A stretch of DNA of 64,000 bases from Streptomyces sp. NBC_00670 (lineage in GTDB: Bacteria; Actinomycetota; Actinomycetes; Streptomycetales; Streptomycetaceae), in the NCBI RefSeq assembly GCF_036226765.1, contig NZ_CP109017.1, forward strand, positions 3,668,501 through 3,732,500, given 5' to 3'. The notes beneath the pieces are model-generated. The model was not told where the DNA came from, did no database searches, and was given only the letters and a program-made list of their open reading frames with translations. Shown here one piece after another: positions 7,442 to 15,573 of the stretch (positions are counted from its first letter, which is position 1; each line of letters starts with the position of its first letter). The translations under genes were made by a program, and so were the position numbers.

Positions 7442-8779
7442 ATGACACATGCTCCAGCGGCGTCCCGCTCCGCCCGGCGGCGCCATGACCGGGAGATCGT
7501 CGCCCTGGCCGTTCCGGCCTTCGGCGCGCTCGTCGCCGAGCCCTTGTTCGTACTGGCCGACAGCGCGATCGTGGGCCACCTCGGCACGGCGCAACTGGCC
7601 GGACTCGGCATCGCCTCCGCCCTCCTGACCACCGCCGTGAGCGTGTTCGTCTTCCTCGCCTACGCGACGACGGCCGCCGTCGCCCGCCGGGTCGGCGCGG
7701 GCGACATACGCGCCGCCATCCAGCAGGGCATGGACGGCATCTGGCTCGCCCTGCTCCTCGGAGCCGGCGTCATCGCCCTCGTCCTGCCCCTGGCCTCGGA
7801 CATCGTCACCCTCTTCGGCGCCTCGGACACCGCCGCCCCGTACGCGACCACCTATCTGCGCATCTCGGCACTCGGCATCCCGGCCATGCTCGTCGTGCTG
7901 GCCTCCACCGGCGTGCTCCGGGGACTGCAGGACACCCGCACTCCCCTGTACGTGGCCGTCGCCGGGTTCGTGGCCAATGCCGCCCTCAACCTCGCCCTGG
8001 TCTACGGCGCCGGGCTCGGCATCGCCGGCTCCGCCTGGGGCACCGTCATCGCGCAGTGCGCCATGGCCGCCGCCTACCTCTTCGTGGTGGTGCGCGGCGC
8101 ACGGCGGCACGGCGCCTCACTGCGCCCCGACGCCGCGGGCATCCGCGCCTGCGCACAGGCCGGTGCGCCCCTGCTCGTCCGTACGCTCTCGCTGCGGGCG
8201 ATCCTGATGATCGCCACCGCGGTCGCCGCCCGGCTCGGGGACGCGGACATCGCCGCGCACCAAATCATCCTGTCGCTGTGGAGCCTGCTCGCCTTCGCCC
8301 TCGACGCGATCGCCATCGCCGGGCAGGCCATCATCGGCCGCTATCTCGGCGCGGAGGACACCGAGGGCGCCAGGGAGGCGTGCCGCCGCATGGTGCAGTG
8401 GGGCGTCGCCTCCGGAGTCGTCCTGGGAGCGCTGGTGCTGGTCGGCCGGCCGTTGTTCCTCCCGCTGTTCAGCGGCGACCCGGCCGTCCACCACGCCGCG
8501 CTGCCCGCGCTGGTCATCGTCGCACTGTGCCAGCCGGTCTCCGGTGTCGTCTTCGTCCTCGACGGGGTGCTGATGGGGGCGGGGGACGGGCCCTATCTGG
8601 CGAGGGCGATGCTGGTCACACTCGCGGTCTTCACGCCCCTGGCCCTGCTCGTGCCCACGGTCGGCGGCGGTCTGACGGCCCTGTGGGCAGCGATGACGGT
8701 GATGATGGCCGTGCGGATGCTGACCCTGTGGCTGCGCTCCCGCTCGGGCCGCTGGATCGTGACGGGGGCGACCCGCTGA
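7442..8779 (+). CDS. MATE family efflux transporter
   Basis: A 445-residue, 12-helix multidrug and toxin extrusion protein of the DinF-like branch, probably a cation- or proton-coupled exporter. The N-terminal sequence REIVALAVPAFGALVAEPLF and the motif DSAIVGHLGTAQLAGLG in helices 1-2 are family hallmarks, repeated in the second half (IAAHQIILSLWSLL). ATG at 7442 is chosen. ATG at 7436 and TTG at 7433 are also in frame, and there is no ribosome binding site, which agrees with a leaderless transcript. It is divergent from dnaB. Confidence 0.88.
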   Translation: MTHAPAASRSARRRHDREIVALAVPAFGALVAEPLFVLADSAIVGHLGTAQLAGLGIASALLTTAVSVFVFLAYATTAAVARRVGAGDIRAAIQQGMDGIWLALLLGAGVIALVLPLASDIVTLFGASDTAAPYATTYLRISALGIPAMLVVLASTGVLRGLQDTRTPLYVAVAGFVANAALNLALVYGAGLGIAGSAWGTVIAQCAMAAAYLFVVVRGARRHGASLRPDAAGIRACAQAGAPLLVRTLSLRAILMIATAVAARLGDADIAAHQIILSLWSLLAFALDAIAIAGQAIIGRYLGAEDTEGAREACRRMVQWGVASGVVLGALVLVGRPLFLPLFSGDPAVHHAALPALVIVALCQPVSGVVFVLDGVLMGAGDGPYLARAMLVTLAVFTPLALLVPTVGGGLTALWAAMTVMMAVRMLTLWLRSRSGRWIVTGATR

Positions 8780-8789
8780 CGTTTCCCCC

Positions 8790-8803
8790 GTTTCACGTGA
8801 AAC
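8790..8803. promoter_or_regulatory. parS site
   Basis: A perfect GTTTCACGTGAAAC lies 10 bases after the MATE stop codon. Unlike several other sites here it is not extended into a longer palindrome. Confidence 0.88.
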
Positions 8804-8849
8804 ATCGGCCCACACCACGCGGCGACACCTGCCGATCAGCAGACATGAC

Positions 8850-8881
8850 AGTGGGGCCGCACCCGAGGGCACGACCCCACT
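8850..8881 (-). terminator. Terminator of the rpsF-ssb-rpsR-rplI operon
   Basis: An imperfect inverted repeat pairs AGTGGGGCCG (8850-8859) with CGACCCCACT (8872-8881) around a 12-base loop. It lies 35 bases past the rplI stop, in the gap to the convergent MATE gene. Confidence 0.5.
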
Positions 8882-8916
8882 CACCGCTGCGAGGAGCGGC
8901 TACAGCATGCGCGGCC

Positions 8917-9363
8917 TCAGGCCGCGACGACCTCGATGCTGACCTTGGCGGCCACCTCGGGGTGCAGACGCACGGACGTCTCGTGGGCGCCCAGCGTCTT
9001 GATCGGCGAGCCCAGTTCGATGCGGCGCTTGTCGACCTCGGGGCCACCGGAGGCCTTGATCGCCGAAGCGACGTCGGCCGGGGTGACGGAACCGAAGAGT
9101 CGACCGGCGTCGCCCGAACGGACGGCCAGACGGACCTTCACGCCCTCGAGCTGGGCCTTGAGCGCGTTGGCCTGCTCGACGGTCTGGATCTCGTGGATCT
9201 TGCGAGCACGACGAATCTGCTCGACGTCCTTCTCGCCGCCCTTGGTCCAGCGGATCGCGAACTTCCGCGGGATCAGGTAGTTGCGGGCGTAGCCGTCCTT
9301 GACGTCGACGACCTCGCCGGCGGCGCCGAGGCCGGAGACCTCGTGGGTAAGGATGATCTTCAT
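8917..9363 (-). CDS. rplI: 50S ribosomal protein L9
   Basis: The 148-residue L9, which bridges the L1-stalk base of the large subunit. The N-terminal domain starts [32 protein letters not shown], the diagnostic L9 signature, followed by the long connecting helix and the C-terminal domain from about residue 80. It is the last gene of rpsF-ssb-rpsR-rplI, 18 bases after rpsR, and is followed by a hairpin. Length is normal for the family. Confidence 0.98.
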   Translation of the reverse strand: MKIILTHEVSGLGAAGEVVDVKDGYARNYLIPRKFAIRWTKGGEKDVEQIRRARKIHEIQTVEQANALKAQLEGVKVRLAVRSGDAGRLFGSVTPADVASAIKASGGPEVDKRRIELGSPIKTLGAHETSVRLHPEVAAKVSIEVVAA

Positions 9364-9381
9364 GAGTCGGTCACCCTTCCC

Positions 9382-9618
9382 TTATCGCGCGGTGGAGGTG
9401 TAGGGCAGCAGCGCCATCTCACGGCTGTTCTTGACGGCCGTGGCGACGTCACGCTGGTGCTGCGTGCAGTTGCCGGTCACGCGGCGGGCACGGATCTTGC
9501 CGCGGTCGGAAATGAACTTCCGCAGCATGTTCGTGTCCTTGTAGTCCACGTACGTGACCTTGTCCTTGCAGAATGCGCAGACCTTCTTCTTCGGCTTGCG
9601 CACAGGCGGCTTCGCCAT
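9382..9618 (-). CDS. rpsR: 30S ribosomal protein S18 (CxxC-containing form)
   Basis: The 78-residue S18, which binds S6 in the platform of the small subunit. The N-terminal CAFCKDK motif marks a cysteine-containing (C+) form, likely zinc-binding. Actinobacteria often carry a second, cysteine-free paralogue elsewhere that replaces it in low zinc. The conserved block [24 protein letters not shown] is intact. It lies between ssb and rplI. Confidence 0.97.
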   Translation of the reverse strand: MAKPPVRKPKKKVCAFCKDKVTYVDYKDTNMLRKFISDRGKIRARRVTGNCTQHQRDVATAVKNSREMALLPYTSTAR

Positions 9619-9690
9619 GGTGTTTCTCCTGTGTGATCAAGAAGTTGGGGTGTGCCCCGCTCCCGACCGCAGGACCCGTGGGTCCGGGGT

Positions 9691-10290
9691 CTAGAAGGGG
9701 GGCTCGTCCGAGTAGCCGCCACCGCCGCCGGAGCCGCTGCCGCCGCCCCAGCCGCCGCCACCCTGGTTGCCGCCGGCGGGAGCGCCGGTGGCCCACGGGT
9801 CGTCGGCCGGAGCACCGCCGCCGCCCTGGTTGCCGCCGCCGGAGCCGCCGCCCCAGCCGCCGCCACCCTGGCCGCCGCCACCGCCCTGGCCGCCACCGCC
9901 GCCGTAGCCACCCTGACCACCGCGGCCGGAGGTCTTGGTGACCTTGGCCGTGGCGCTGCGCAGGCTGGCGCCGACCTCGTCGACGTCGAGCTCGTAGACC
10001 GTGCGCTTGACGCCCTCACGGTCCTCGTAGGACCGCTGCTTCAGCCGGCCCTGCACGATGACGCGCATGCCTCGCTGGAGCGACTCGGCGACGTTCTCCG
10101 CCGCCTGACGCCAGACCGAGCAGGTCAGGAAGAGGCTCTCGCCGTCCTTCCACTCGTTGGTCTGACGGTCGAAGGTGCGGGGAGTGGACGCGACGCGGAA
10201 CTTCGCGACCGCCGCACCGGACGGGGTGAAGCGCAGCTCGGGGTCGTCGACGAGATTGCCGACGACCGTGATGACGGTCTCGCCTGCCAT
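9691..10290 (-). CDS. ssb: Single-stranded DNA-binding protein
   Basis: The 199-residue SSB coats single-stranded DNA at replication forks. The OB fold covers about residues 1-110 ([25 protein letters not shown]...). It is followed by a Gly-rich linker of GGGGQGG-type repeats and the acidic tip DEPPF, the docking site for partner proteins. The linker DNA is repetitive (about 9710-9920). The gene sits between rpsF and rpsR in the ribosomal operon. It is the main replication SSB, judging from the operon position and the intact tip. Confidence 0.97.
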   Translation of the reverse strand: MAGETVITVVGNLVDDPELRFTPSGAAVAKFRVASTPRTFDRQTNEWKDGESLFLTCSVWRQAAENVAESLQRGMRVIVQGRLKQRSYEDREGVKRTVYELDVDEVGASLRSATAKVTKTSGRGGQGGYGGGGGQGGGGGQGGGGWGGGSGGGNQGGGGAPADDPWATGAPAGGNQGGGGWGGGSGSGGGGGYSDEPPF

Positions 10291-10367
10291 GGGTGAACCT
10301 CTCGGCGGGTTTGCTGCTGGCTGCTGGTACTGCTACTCGGATCCCGGAACCGACCGAGCCGGATGGC

Positions 10368-10658
10368 TCAGTGGGTCTCGGGGCGGAGGACCTTGGTCCG
10401 GAGGACCGACTCGTTCAGGTTCATCTGGCGGTCGAGCTCCTTGACGACCCCGGGCTCGGCCTGGAGGTCGATGACCGAGTAGATGCCCTCGGGCTTCTTC
10501 TTGATCTCGTACGCGAGACGACGACGGCCCCAGGTGTCGACCTTCTCGACCTTGCCGCCGCCATCACGGACGACGGAAAGGAAGTTCTCGATCAACGGGG
10601 AGACCGCGCGCTCCTCGACGTCGGGGTCGAGGATGACCATCACCTCGTAGTGACGCAT
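10368..10658 (-). CDS. rpsF: 30S ribosomal protein S6
   Basis: The 96-residue S6, first gene of the operon. It starts [19 protein letters not shown] and contains the conserved [20 protein letters not shown]. The open frame continues far upstream but only this part is S6-like. ATG at 10658 is preceded by GGAGGTGGG. S6 forms a heterodimer with S18, which in other bacteria also represses this operon through the leader. A leader hairpin at 10687-10705 could serve that purpose here. Confidence 0.97.
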   Translation of the reverse strand: MRHYEVMVILDPDVEERAVSPLIENFLSVVRDGGGKVEKVDTWGRRRLAYEIKKKPEGIYSVIDLQAEPGVVKELDRQMNLNESVLRTKVLRPETH

Positions 10659-10686
10659 GTGGAACCCACCTCCTCTGGACTCAGCG

Positions 10687-10705
10687 GCCACGGTCGTTCC
10701 GTGGC
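10687..10705 (-). promoter_or_regulatory. Hairpin in the rpsF leader
   Basis: A perfect 7-bp stem (GCCACGG/CCGTGGC) with a 5-base loop lies about 30 bases upstream of the rpsF start, next to the ribosome binding site. S6:S18 dimers are known to bind leader hairpins of this operon in several phyla. That role here is inferred from position only. Confidence 0.35.
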
Positions 10706-10937
10706 AGGAGGGTTGCGATGCGTGGGCACCGATGTCCGTGAGTAAACCAGGCCCCACTGACAATCGGGGCCCGCTCGACGGAAGCGGCCGGACCTCGGCC
10801 CGGCCCGCATCGGCGCAGAAGATACAGACTACCCGCCCACCGCCGTACGGTTGAAATCCGGCCGTGAGGGCACGCAATCTGTACAGATCGGGTTGTCCAG
10901 GACGAAGACGCACCGCTTCTTCGGCAGGAGGTATCCC

Positions 10938-11267
10938 ATGGCACAGATCATGCGACCCGCCAGGCCCCGCAACGGGCTGCTGGCCACCGACGGCAAACGG
11001 CATCCGCTGCAGGACGCGCTGCTGGCCGTGACGGCCGTGCTCGGGCTGATCTCCCTCGTCACCGCCGGTTTCCCCACGCTGCACATGCTGACCGCGTGGA
11101 CGGGTCTCATCGGCGTGCTGACGGGCGGCTACGGCCAGTTCATCTCGGAGACGACCCGGGAACGCTTCGGCCTGGTCCTCGGCCTCGGCGCCGCCGCGAT
11201 CGGCCTGTACTTCGGCATGGCCCACGGCGGCTTCGCCGGCGAGTTCAACGGCTTCGTGGGCGGCTGA
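10938..11267 (+). CDS. Small conserved membrane protein of unknown function
   Basis: A 109-residue protein, not assigned to a known function. ATG at 10938 follows an AGGAGG ribosome binding site with 5-base spacing. After a basic N terminus ([23 protein letters not shown]) there are three hydrophobic segments, about residues 28-50, 53-68 and 76-100, with short loops. It is followed by femX, with a gap of 183 bases. A role in the envelope is only suggested by its neighbours. Confidence 0.7.
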   Translation: MAQIMRPARPRNGLLATDGKRHPLQDALLAVTAVLGLISLVTAGFPTLHMLTAWTGLIGVLTGGYGQFISETTRERFGLVLGLGAAAIGLYFGMAHGGFAGEFNGFVGG

Positions 11268-11450
11268 GCGGACCCGCGGGACCGTGCGAGAAGGGACGGG
11301 TGCACCGCCCCGCCGACGGCGGGCGCCCCCCTTCCGCAGAGCCGTACGGCCCAGTCCCAGACGGGGCGCTCGCGGGGCGCAGTAGGCTTCGGCGCGAGAG
11401 CCGGAGCCCCTGACCCCATGGGGACACACCAGCCCGAGGAGCGCCCCGAC

Positions 11451-12569
11451 ATGAGCCTGACCCTGAGGACGATCAGCCGCGAGCAGCATCTGGCGTACAT
11501 GCAGAGCCTGCCGTCGGCGAGCCACATGCAGGTTCCGGCCTGGGCCGACGTCAAGGCGGAGTGGCGCTCGGAGAACCTCGGCTGGTTCGACAAGACCGGT
11601 CAGCTCGTCGGTGTCGGGCTGGTGCTGTACCGCCAGCTCCCCAAGATCAAGCGGTATCTGGCGTACCTGCCCGAGGGCCCGGTCATCAACTGGTACGCGC
11701 CGAACCTGGACGACTGGATCCAGCCGATGCTGGCCCACCTCAAGCAGCAGGGCGCCTTCTCCGTGAAGATGGGCCCGCCGGTGATCATCCGGCGCTGGGA
11801 GGCCGCCTCCATCAAGCAGGGCATCCAGAACCCTGACGTCAAGCGGCTGCGCGACATCGAGGCGGACCACATCGAGCCGCGTGCCTTCGAGGTGGCCGAC
11901 AAGCTGCGCCGCATGGGCTGGCAGCAGGGCGAGGACGGCGGGGCCGGCTTCGGCGACGTGCAGCCCCGCTACGTGTACCAGGTGCCGCTGGCCAACCGGT
12001 CGCTGGAAGAGGTGCACAAGAACTTCAACCAGCTCTGGCGCCGCAACATCAAGAAGGCCGAGAAGGCGGGCGTCGAGGTGGTCCAGGGCGGCTACCACGA
12101 CCTGGAGGAGTGGCAGCGGCTGTACGAGATCACGGCCGTGCGCGACCACTTCAGGCCGCGTCCGCTGTCGTACTTCCAGCGCATGTGGTCGGCCCTCAAC
12201 ACCGAGGACCCCAACCGCATGCGGCTGTACTTCGCCCGGCACAACGGGGTGAACCTCTCCGCGGCGACGATGCTCATCGTGGGCGGCCACGTCTGGTACT
12301 CCTACGGCGCCTCGGACAACATCGGCCGCGAGTTCCGGCCGTCCAACGCGATGCAGTGGCGGATGCTGCGGGACGCCTACGCGCTCGGCGCGACCGTCTA
12401 CGACCTGCGCGGCATCTCCGACTCGCTGGACGAGACCGACCACCTGTTCGGCCTGATCCAGTTCAAGGTGGGCACGGGCGGGCAGGCGGCGGAGTACCTC
12501 GGCGAGTGGGACTTCCCGCTCAACAAGCTGCTTCACAAGGCGCTCGACATCTACATGTCGCGCCGCTGA
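11451..12569 (+). CDS. femX: FemX-type peptidoglycan bridge aminoacyltransferase
   Basis: A 372-residue Fem/MurM family enzyme with the tandem GNAT-like fold. It adds an amino acid from aminoacyl-tRNA to the peptidoglycan precursor. In Streptomyces this is the single glycine attached to LL-diaminopimelate. Family segments include [21 protein letters not shown], the central [19 protein letters not shown] and [22 protein letters not shown] near the end. ATG at 11451 is chosen because GAGGAG lies 9 bases upstream. It is followed by an alanine-racemase-fold protein in the same direction, so both may act on the wall. Confidence 0.88.
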   Translation: MSLTLRTISREQHLAYMQSLPSASHMQVPAWADVKAEWRSENLGWFDKTGQLVGVGLVLYRQLPKIKRYLAYLPEGPVINWYAPNLDDWIQPMLAHLKQQGAFSVKMGPPVIIRRWEAASIKQGIQNPDVKRLRDIEADHIEPRAFEVADKLRRMGWQQGEDGGAGFGDVQPRYVYQVPLANRSLEEVHKNFNQLWRRNIKKAEKAGVEVVQGGYHDLEEWQRLYEITAVRDHFRPRPLSYFQRMWSALNTEDPNRMRLYFARHNGVNLSAATMLIVGGHVWYSYGASDNIGREFRPSNAMQWRMLRDAYALGATVYDLRGISDSLDETDHLFGLIQFKVGTGGQAAEYLGEWDFPLNKLLHKALDIYMSRR

Positions 12570-12695
12570 CTTCTCCCGGCGCCCTCCCCGCCGCCCGGCG
12601 GGTCCGCCACAATCGCACTCTCGGGTTTCTTCGGAGCCCCTCGCACCCCTGACTTCACAGCCATCTCAGCCACGAGAAAGGTTCCGGGACCGGCC

Positions 12696-13727
12696 ATGGC
12701 GCTCACGCTCTACGTCGACACCGCGCGCTGGCGGGCACACCAGAAACACGTGCAGGACCAGTTCCCGGGGATCGTCCCCGTCTGCAAGGGCAACGGGTAC
12801 GGCTTCGGGCACGAACGTCTGGCCGAAGAGGCCACCCGCATGGGCTCGGACATCCTCGCCGTGGGCACGACGTACGAGGCCGCCCGCATCAAGGACTGGT
12901 TCGGCGGCGATCTGCTGGTGCTGACGCCCTTCCGCAGGGGCGAGGAGCCCGTGCCGCTGCCCGACCGGGTGATCCGCTCGGTCTCCTCGATCGACGGGGT
13001 CTACGGGCTGGTCGGCGCCCGGGTGGTCATCGAGGTGATGTCTTCCATGAAGCGGCACGGGGTGAGCGAGCAGGACCTGCCGCAGCTGCACTCCGCCATA
13101 GAGAACGTGCGCCTCGAGGGCTTCGCCATCCACCTGCCGCTGGACCGCACCGACGGCTCGGACGCCGTCGAGGAGGTCATCGGCTGGATGGACCGGTTGC
13201 GTGCGGCCCGGCTGCCGCTGCACACGATGTTCGTCAGCCACCTCAAGGCGGACGAGCTGGCGCGGCTCCAGCAGCAGTTCCCGCAGACCAGGTTCCGGGC
13301 CCGGATCGGCACCCGGCTGTGGCTGGGGGACCACGAGGCCACGGAGTACCGGGGCGCCGTCCTGGACGTGACGCGGGTGGCCAAGGGCGAGCGCTTCGGC
13401 TACCGGCAGCAGAAGGCGGCCACCGACGGCTATCTCGTCGTCGTGGCGGGCGGTACCTCGCACGGAGTGGGGCTGGAGGCGCCCAAGGCGCTGCACGGCG
13501 TCATGCCGCGGGCCAAGGGCGTCGCACGGGCCGGTCTGGCGACGGTCAACCGGAACCTCGCGCCGTTCGTGTGGGCGGGCAAGCAGCGCTGGTTCGCCGA
13601 GCCGCCGCACATGCAGGTCTCGATCCTCTTCGTCCCCTCGGACACCACGGAGCCGAAGGTCGGTGACGAGCTGGTGGCCCATCTGCGGCACACCACGACG
13701 CAGTTCGACCGGATCGTGGACCGCTGA
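12696..13727 (+). CDS. Alanine-racemase-fold PLP protein
   Basis: A 343-residue PLP-dependent TIM-barrel protein related to alanine racemase. The predicted PLP lysine is in IVPVCKGNGYGFG at about residue 31, replacing the usual VVKANAYGHG. It is somewhat shorter than true Alr (about 380). The C-terminal part contains a diverged version of the Alr beta domain (KGERFGYRQQKAATDGYLVVVAGG). It may be an amino-acid racemase of different specificity. Its position directly after femX suggests a link to wall amino acids. The start is 126 bases downstream of the femX stop. Confidence 0.75.
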   Translation: MALTLYVDTARWRAHQKHVQDQFPGIVPVCKGNGYGFGHERLAEEATRMGSDILAVGTTYEAARIKDWFGGDLLVLTPFRRGEEPVPLPDRVIRSVSSIDGVYGLVGARVVIEVMSSMKRHGVSEQDLPQLHSAIENVRLEGFAIHLPLDRTDGSDAVEEVIGWMDRLRAARLPLHTMFVSHLKADELARLQQQFPQTRFRARIGTRLWLGDHEATEYRGAVLDVTRVAKGERFGYRQQKAATDGYLVVVAGGTSHGVGLEAPKALHGVMPRAKGVARAGLATVNRNLAPFVWAGKQRWFAEPPHMQVSILFVPSDTTEPKVGDELVAHLRHTTTQFDRIVDR

Positions 13728-13774
13728 CGCCCCAGCCCCTCCAGCGGACTGTCGGCGCCTGTCCACGGACGCGC

Positions 13775-13809
13775 GTGAGGCCGTACACGGACCCCGTGTA
13801 CGGCCTCAC
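13775..13809. terminator. Bidirectional terminator
   Basis: A perfect 16-bp stem pairs 13775-13790 with 13794-13809 around a 3-base loop. It lies between the convergent alanine-racemase-fold and GT87 genes and can stop transcription from both. Confidence 0.75.
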
Positions 13810-13877
13810 CCATGTCCTGGGGCTCTCGGAGCCGCACGCGGCCAGCCTCCGAGGCCCACCGCGAGCCCGCTGTTCGC

Positions 13878-15389
13878 TCAGGGCGAACTCTCTCCCGCCG
13901 GGGACACCCCGTCGGCGCCCCACTCCACCGCCGGCCCCTCGAAGTGGGCCGGCTCGTGGTGCGGCGGCCGGGCCGCGGCGCCGAGGACGAAGACGTCCGG
14001 AGCCCCGTCGAGGACGCCGCCGGACGGGTCGTCGTCCCCGGCCCGCCGTACGACGTCGCGCTCCGGCAGCAGGATGTCGCGGACGACCACCGCGCACAGG
14101 TACAGCGTGCCCAGCAAGTGGACGGCGACGGCGAGCTGGTAGCCCTCGGTCGGCAGCCCCTTGTGGGCGTCCCCGCTCGTCGTGTACGCGAGGTACATCC
14201 AGATGCCCAGGAAGTAGGCGACCTCGCAGGCCTGCCAGATCAGGAAGTCCCGCCAGCGCGGCCGGGCCAGCGCGGCGAGGGGGACCAGCCAGAGCACGTA
14301 CTGCGGTGAGTAGACCTTGTTGGTGAGGATGAACGCCGCGATGATCAGGAAGGCCAGCTGGGCGAAGCGCGGCCGGCGCGGGGCGGTCAGCGTGAGCGCG
14401 ACCAGGCCGGCGCAGATCAGCACCATCAGGATCATGGCCCAGTTGTTGGCCGTGTCGGGGCTGATGGCGGTGTTCCACCGCTGGGAGACGATCAGGAAGA
14501 TCGAGCCGAAGTCGACGCCCCGGTCGTGGCTGAAGCGGTAGAACTTCGACCATCCGTCCGGCGCCAGCAGCAGCACCGGCACATTGACCACCAGCCAGGC
14601 CGCGACGGCACCGAACAGCGCCGTCCCGTACGCCCGCCACCTGCCCGCCCGCCAGCACAGGATCAGCAGCGGTCCGAGGATCAGGAACGGGTAGAACTTG
14701 GCGGCCGTGGCCAGCCCCAGCAGCACACCGAACGCGAGGGAGCGGCCGCGCGACCACATGAGCATCGCGGCGGCGAGGAGCGCCACGGCGAGCAGGTCCC
14801 AGTTGATGGTCGCGGTCAGGGCGAAGGCCGGTGCGAGGGCCACCAGGAGCCCGTCCCAGGGACGGCGACGGTGGGTCCGCACGGTGCACACCGCGATGAC
14901 CGCGGCGCACACCATCAGCATGCCGGCGTTGACGAACCAGTAGATCTGCTCCTGGTCCTGGATGCTCCCGCCGCCGGGTGTCATCCAGGCCGCGACCTCC
15001 ATGAAGAGGCCGGTGAGCACCGGGTACTCGAGGTAGTCCATGTCGCCGGGGAGCTTGTCGAAGTACGGCACGAGTCCGTCGGCAAAGCCGCGCCCCTGGT
15101 ACAGGTGCGGGATGTCCGAATAGCACGCGTGCGTGTACTGGGAGCTGGCGCCGAAGAACCACCCGCTGTCGTAGCAGGGCAGCTTCTGCACCATGCCGAG
15201 GGCGAACATGCCGATGGCCACGAGCGCCACGACCCGCACGGGCGTCCACCAGGACGTCCCGAGCAGGGCGCGCCGCCCGAGGGGGCCGCCGAACAGCTCG
15301 CTGCCGAGGGCGGCGACCTCGTCCTCCTTGGTCGGCCGCACCACGTCCGGCTCGTACTCGACGGCTCGCGTCGTCTCTCCGCTGGGCAT
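13878..15389 (-). CDS. GT87-type polytopic membrane glycosyltransferase (DUF2029)
   Basis: A 503-residue membrane protein with about ten hydrophobic helices, resembling the GT87 polyprenol-phosphate-mannose-dependent mannosyltransferases of Actinobacteria. Features are the first helix at about 53-70 (VRVVALVAIGMFALGMV), an extracytoplasmic loop with acidic residues (FDKLPGDMDYLEYPVLTG) and the pattern WDLLAVALLAAAMLMWSRGR. It would add sugars to a lipid or protein outside the membrane, but donor and acceptor are unknown. ATG at 15389 has AGGA 8 bases upstream. It is read after the PBP gene, separated by a parS palindrome. Confidence 0.8.
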   Translation of the reverse strand: MPSGETTRAVEYEPDVVRPTKEDEVAALGSELFGGPLGRRALLGTSWWTPVRVVALVAIGMFALGMVQKLPCYDSGWFFGASSQYTHACYSDIPHLYQGRGFADGLVPYFDKLPGDMDYLEYPVLTGLFMEVAAWMTPGGGSIQDQEQIYWFVNAGMLMVCAAVIAVCTVRTHRRRPWDGLLVALAPAFALTATINWDLLAVALLAAAMLMWSRGRSLAFGVLLGLATAAKFYPFLILGPLLILCWRAGRWRAYGTALFGAVAAWLVVNVPVLLLAPDGWSKFYRFSHDRGVDFGSIFLIVSQRWNTAISPDTANNWAMILMVLICAGLVALTLTAPRRPRFAQLAFLIIAAFILTNKVYSPQYVLWLVPLAALARPRWRDFLIWQACEVAYFLGIWMYLAYTTSGDAHKGLPTEGYQLAVAVHLLGTLYLCAVVVRDILLPERDVVRRAGDDDPSGGVLDGAPDVFVLGAAARPPHHEPAHFEGPAVEWGADGVSPAGESSP

Positions 15390-15451
15390 GCCGCACATCC
15401 TGCCGTACGCGCCTGGGAACGCGCCGGGAGGCGACGGATCCCGTCATGACG

Positions 15452-15493
15452 GCGCCCCTTCGTATGTTTCACGTGAAACATACGAAGGGGCGC
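15452..15493. promoter_or_regulatory. parS within a 42-bp perfect palindrome
   Basis: The parS 14-mer at 15466-15479 is extended by 14 further paired bases on each side. It lies between the end of the PBP gene and the start of the GT87 gene, both on the minus strand, so it can also act as the PBP terminator. Confidence 0.88.
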
Positions 15494-15573
15494 GAATCGG
15501 TGGCTTCGGACACCGTCACACGACGTCGGAGGAGCCGGCTCCTCCCAGAGCCGTCAGGGCGGCTCCGGGGGCC

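Noticed and set aside
10659..12536. Long open frame on the minus strand opposite femX, in frame with rpsF
   Set aside because: Only the last 96 residues are S6. The rest is GC-biased antisense of femX, with no start signal or recognisable domain.
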